Made by a program: the position numbers and the translations under genes. Shown here one piece after another: positions 7,271 through 9,281 of a stretch of DNA of 9,281 bases. Source of the stretch: Gemmataceae bacterium (GTDB lineage: Bacteria > Planctomycetota > Planctomycetia > Gemmatales > Gemmataceae). The stretch covers positions 1 to 9,281 of the forward strand of contig JAFMJU010000130.1 in assembly GCA_017853285.1 (NCBI GenBank), written 5' to 3'. The notes under the pieces were generated by a model that made no database searches, was not told where the DNA came from, and was given only the letters and a program-made list of their open reading frames with translations. Position 1 is the first letter of the stretch, and every line of letters starts with the position of its first letter.

Positions 7271-7276
7271 GCGCCG

Positions 7277-7282
7277 CTCCTT
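7277..7282 (-). promoter_or_regulatory. Ribosome binding site of greA
   Basis: AAGGAG on the minus strand, six bases before the ATG at 7270-7268. This is close to ideal and is the reason for preferring this start over upstream codons in the same frame. Confidence 0.85.
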
Positions 7283-7298
7283 CAAAAACAAGCAGGTC

Positions 7299-7339
7299 AA
7301 AAAAAACGCAAAACCGGTGCCTTGTGCCCGGCACCGGTT
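7299..7339 (-). terminator. Intrinsic terminator or attenuator in the greA leader
   Basis: A perfect 10-bp inverted repeat: on the minus strand AACCGGTGCC (7339-7330), an eight-base loop (7329-7322), then GGCACCGGTT (7321-7312). This is followed by TTGCG and eight consecutive U (7306-7299). The stem is GC-rich and the U-tract follows five bases after it, a good though not ideal intrinsic terminator. It lies 163 bases past the cytochrome stop and ends 28 bases before greA, so it may end the cytochrome transcript, attenuate greA, or do both. On the plus strand no T-run follows, so it is not bidirectional. Confidence 0.75.
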
Positions 7340-7430
7340 GAATCACTGCTTCCAAAGATTATCCTGACCGGTCTAAAAACGGTTTGCAAGCCTTTTCCCT
7401 GATGTGGGCTGGAGGCCGGCGGCACATTAG

Positions 7431-7460
7431 ATTTTTGGCCCGCAAGCCATTGCCAGTCAA
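7431..7460 (-). promoter_or_regulatory. Candidate sigma70-type promoter for greA
   Basis: Minus strand TTGACT (7460-7455, five of six to the -35 consensus), an 18-base spacer, and AAAAAT (7436-7431, four of six to the -10). A second -10-like GATAAT (7363-7358) has only a poor TTGCAA at spacing 20. Either would start the transcript upstream of the hairpin at 7299-7339, putting that hairpin inside the greA leader. Evidence is consensus matching by eye in a 232-base gap. Confidence 0.3.
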
Positions 7461-7465
7461 GCACT

Positions 7466-7484
7466 TGCCTTCGGGAGCAAGGCA
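7466..7484 (-). other. Small hairpin after the cytochrome gene
   Basis: A perfect 6-bp inverted repeat (TGCCTT and AAGGCA on the minus strand) with a seven-base loop, 18 bases past the cytochrome stop codon. No U-run follows, so it is not an intrinsic terminator; it could protect the mRNA 3' end. It abuts the candidate -35 element at 7460-7455. It may be chance. Confidence 0.25.
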
Positions 7485-7502
7485 TGGGGGCAAGGGCCGG
7501 GA

Positions 7503-9281
7503 TTATTTCCGCGCCCCTGCCAGGAGGAATCCGATCAGTTGCGCCAAATCCTCCTTGCCAACCTGATCGAGCAGGTTGGCGGGCATGGGGGAAAGTGGGG
7601 AGGCGGACCGTTCCTCCACCTGATCCCCATCGACACGGACCTCCTTGCCTGTGGCGTCTGCCAGAACGAGGGTTTTGCCCTCCTCGCGCAACAGCAGGCC
7701 ACTCACCACCTTGCCATCCTTCAGACTGAGAACTGTGGTGCGGAAAGCCTGATCCACATTGCGGCTGGGATCGAGAATATCCTCGAGCAGCCTTTCCGCA
7801 CCGCGGATACCCACCCCGTCCAATTGGGGCCCGATGCGTGCGCCTTGGCCGGCCAACTGATGGCAGGAAGCGCATTGTTTCTGGAACACCGCCTTGCCTT
7901 TGTCCGTCTCCACCCGGGTGGTTTTGAGAGTGGAGGTGACCTGGCGGATTCGTTCGAGCGCCCCGGAATCGGCATCGGGAATGCCCTTCACCAGGTCGGG
8001 TAGGTCTTTTTTCCAGGAACCGTTGTGCTTGGCCAATCGGGTTTCCACGGTGCGGTCGCGGAGGACGCGGGCGGAGGTTTTGCCCTGCCGAACCAGGCCG
8101 ACCAGCTTCTGTGAACCCTCGGGAGTGAGGGCCAATTCCTGGGCCACGCTGTTTTGCAGGTTGGCGGGCAGGGTGTTCAGAACGGTGGATGCTGTTTCCA
8201 GGCCGACCGGGCCGCAGCTTTTCGCGAGGGCCTGACCGCATTCACGGCGAAGGGCCTCGGGTGTTTCCCCGTTTTGCAGCAATTGACCGAGAAGATTGGT
8301 CACCCCGGCGGCATCAAGCGCCACCAAGGCCCTCAGGCATGCCAGGCGCAGGTCGGGGGATTCCTTGGCTGAAGACAGGGCGGCCTGCAATTTTTCCTTG
8401 CCTTTACCTGTGGTTTGGGCCAGTTCAACGGCATCAACCCGCGTCGGCTGGTTTTTGGAGGCCAGCATCTGGTTCACCAGCGAGGTCGCCATTTCCAGCA
8501 ACCCCGGGGGAACGGGTTTTCCGGCGGACTGGCAACCCTGTGCCAGAGCCTTGATCCAACCGGCCCTCTCACGGTCGCCCGCCCCGGATTTCTGGATCCA
8601 GCCTGTTAGCCGCTCCAGGTCGTTGGCGGAGCCATGGCGGGCGATCAGGCGGGACATCTCGGGAACCAGGGCCGCCATGCCGGGGGAAACCGGCTTGCCC
8701 TGATTTCCGGCGAGGGCGCCTGCGAGGAAAACGGCGGAATTTCCGTTGGCGACACCCAAGGCCGCACGGCACAGGGTTTCAAGCGACTGGCCGGAGGGGT
8801 TTTGTTCGGCAACCTTGGCCAGGGTGTCACCTGAGGCAAGGCAGTCGCGCAGAGAGATCAGCGCGGTGTGGCTGCCATGCTGGTCGTCGTTGGGCCAGGA
8901 ATGGATGGCGGTTACCAAACCGTTGGCCACGGTTGCCCCGGGAAATTTGGACAGGCTTTCGGCTGCCGCGCGCCCCACACGGCGGTCGGGGTCGGCCAAG
9001 GCGGAGATCAGGAGCTTTTCGGCTTCGGGAGGCGGGTTGGCGGCGAGCAGGCGCATGGCGTGCGCGCGTTGGCGCGGATCGTTATCCGAGGCCTTGGCCG
9101 CTACCGTGGCTGCATCCAGCTTGCCCAATCGTTGGAGCACCCAGGCTGCCGCGACGGAGCCCGCCCCCTTGCCTGAGGTGGCCAGTGACCTGACGGAATC
9201 CGATTCGCCCCGGATTACCAGCTGGTTGGCGGCCAAGGTACGGAGGGCCGGGTTGTTGGTTTGAAGGGCCTTCACCAGGGT
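7503..9281 (-). CDS. HEAT-repeat protein with C-terminal PVC-type cytochrome c domain, N-terminus outside window
   Basis: The frame is open to the right edge: 592 residues are visible and the GTG at 9275 is an internal Val codon, not a start. Numbering from that codon, residues 1-400 are alpha-helical, Ala/Leu-rich HEAT-like repeats (for example DPRQRAHAMRLLA at 66-78, DPDRRVGRAAAESLSKF at 95-111, SPDLRLACLRALVAL at 306-320). Residues about 455-590 are a heme-binding domain: GKAVFQKQCASCH with CxxCH at 468-472, GPQLDGVG (482-489), ILDPSRNVDQAFRTTV (500-515), and SPMPANLLDQVGKEDLAQLIGFL, where M564 is the probable axial ligand. This matches the Pirellula/Verrucomicrobium-type heme domain (TIGR02603), usually the tail of large exported proteins whose N-terminal half is a PQQ/sorbosone-dehydrogenase-like propeller. 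Periplasmic sugar oxidation is therefore likely but unseen here. Stop TAA at 7505-7503. Confidence 0.9.
   Translation of the reverse strand, partial: TLVKALQTNNPALRTLAANQLVIRGESDSVRSLATSGKGAGSVAAAWVLQRLGKLDAATVAAKASDNDPRQRAHAMRLLAANPPPEAEKLLISALADPDRRVGRAAAESLSKFPGATVANGLVTAIHSWPNDDQHGSHTALISLRDCLASGDTLAKVAEQNPSGQSLETLCRAALGVANGNSAVFLAGALAGNQGKPVSPGMAALVPEMSRLIARHGSANDLERLTGWIQKSGAGDRERAGWIKALAQGCQSAGKPVPPGLLEMATSLVNQMLASKNQPTRVDAVELAQTTGKGKEKLQAALSSAKESPDLRLACLRALVALDAAGVTNLLGQLLQNGETPEALRRECGQALAKSCGPVGLETASTVLNTLPANLQNSVAQELALTPEGSQKLVGLVRQGKTSARVLRDRTVETRLAKHNGSWKKDLPDLVKGIPDADSGALERIRQVTSTLKTTRVETDKGKAVFQKQCASCHQLAGQGARIGPQLDGVGIRGAERLLEDILDPSRNVDQAFRTTVLSLKDGKVVSGLLLREEGKTLVLADATGKEVRVDGDQVEERSASPLSPMPANLLDQVGKEDLAQLIGFLLAGARK

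Noticed and set aside
7271..7300. Ten-residue N-terminal extension of GreA (from TTG at 7300)
   Set aside because: The start would be TTG inside the U-tract with no Shine-Dalgarno site, while ATG at 7270 has AAGGAG six bases upstream and gives the standard GreA length.
7297..8241. 314-codon minus-strand frame overlapping the cytochrome gene
   Set aside because: It is rich in Arg, Gly and Pro with no recognisable domain, overlaps the CxxCH-containing frame, and runs through the terminator hairpin.
9273..9275. GTG as start codon of the cytochrome gene
   Set aside because: The frame continues open to the window edge (Thr-Leu precede it) and it falls inside a HEAT-like repeat, so it is an internal valine.

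Overview
This 9.3 kb window is GC-rich bacterial chromosome, and every gene I can support lies on the minus strand, so transcription runs from high to low coordinates. The best taxonomic guess is the Planctomycetes-Verrucomicrobia-Chlamydiae (PVC) superphylum, most likely Verrucomicrobiota. The clues are a HEAT-repeat protein ending in the Pirellula/Verrucomicrobium-type cytochrome c domain, a DUF3500 protein, and a DXS with the GICESHAV/GHAGAS motif variants I associate with PVC bacteria. This placement comes from recalled family patterns, not from a search.

Reading in the direction of transcription, the window opens inside a large HEAT-repeat c-type cytochrome (C-terminal 592 residues visible, 9281 to 7503). 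A 232-base interval follows, holding a candidate promoter and a perfect 10-bp GC-rich hairpin with a U8 tract. It ends in a very good ribosome binding site for greA (7270 to 6791). A membrane-anchored DUF3500 protein of unknown function (6747 to 5665) follows greA after 43 bases.

After a 184-base gap comes a compact five-gene cluster: xseA, xseB, ispA, dxs and nadK (cut by the window's left edge). xseA and xseB, the two exonuclease VII subunits, overlap in TGATG. ispA follows xseB after 9 bases, dxs follows ispA after 85 bases that contain a nested hairpin, and nadK follows dxs after 40 bases. DXS makes the first intermediate of the MEP pathway, and the IspA-type prenyltransferase condenses the pathway's C5 products. 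NadK makes NADP+, whose reduced form is used by the next MEP enzyme, DXR. The order resembles the widespread xseA-xseB-ispA-dxs-(tlyA)-nadK cluster, but tlyA is absent here.

The window is mostly housekeeping and I see no mobile element, CRISPR array, tRNA or rRNA. The most interesting signal is the terminator-like hairpin in the greA leader, which leaves no room for a promoter between itself and the gene. Other points worth a look are the DUF3500 protein with conserved His motifs, the variant DXS and XseA motifs, and the structured ispA-dxs spacer.
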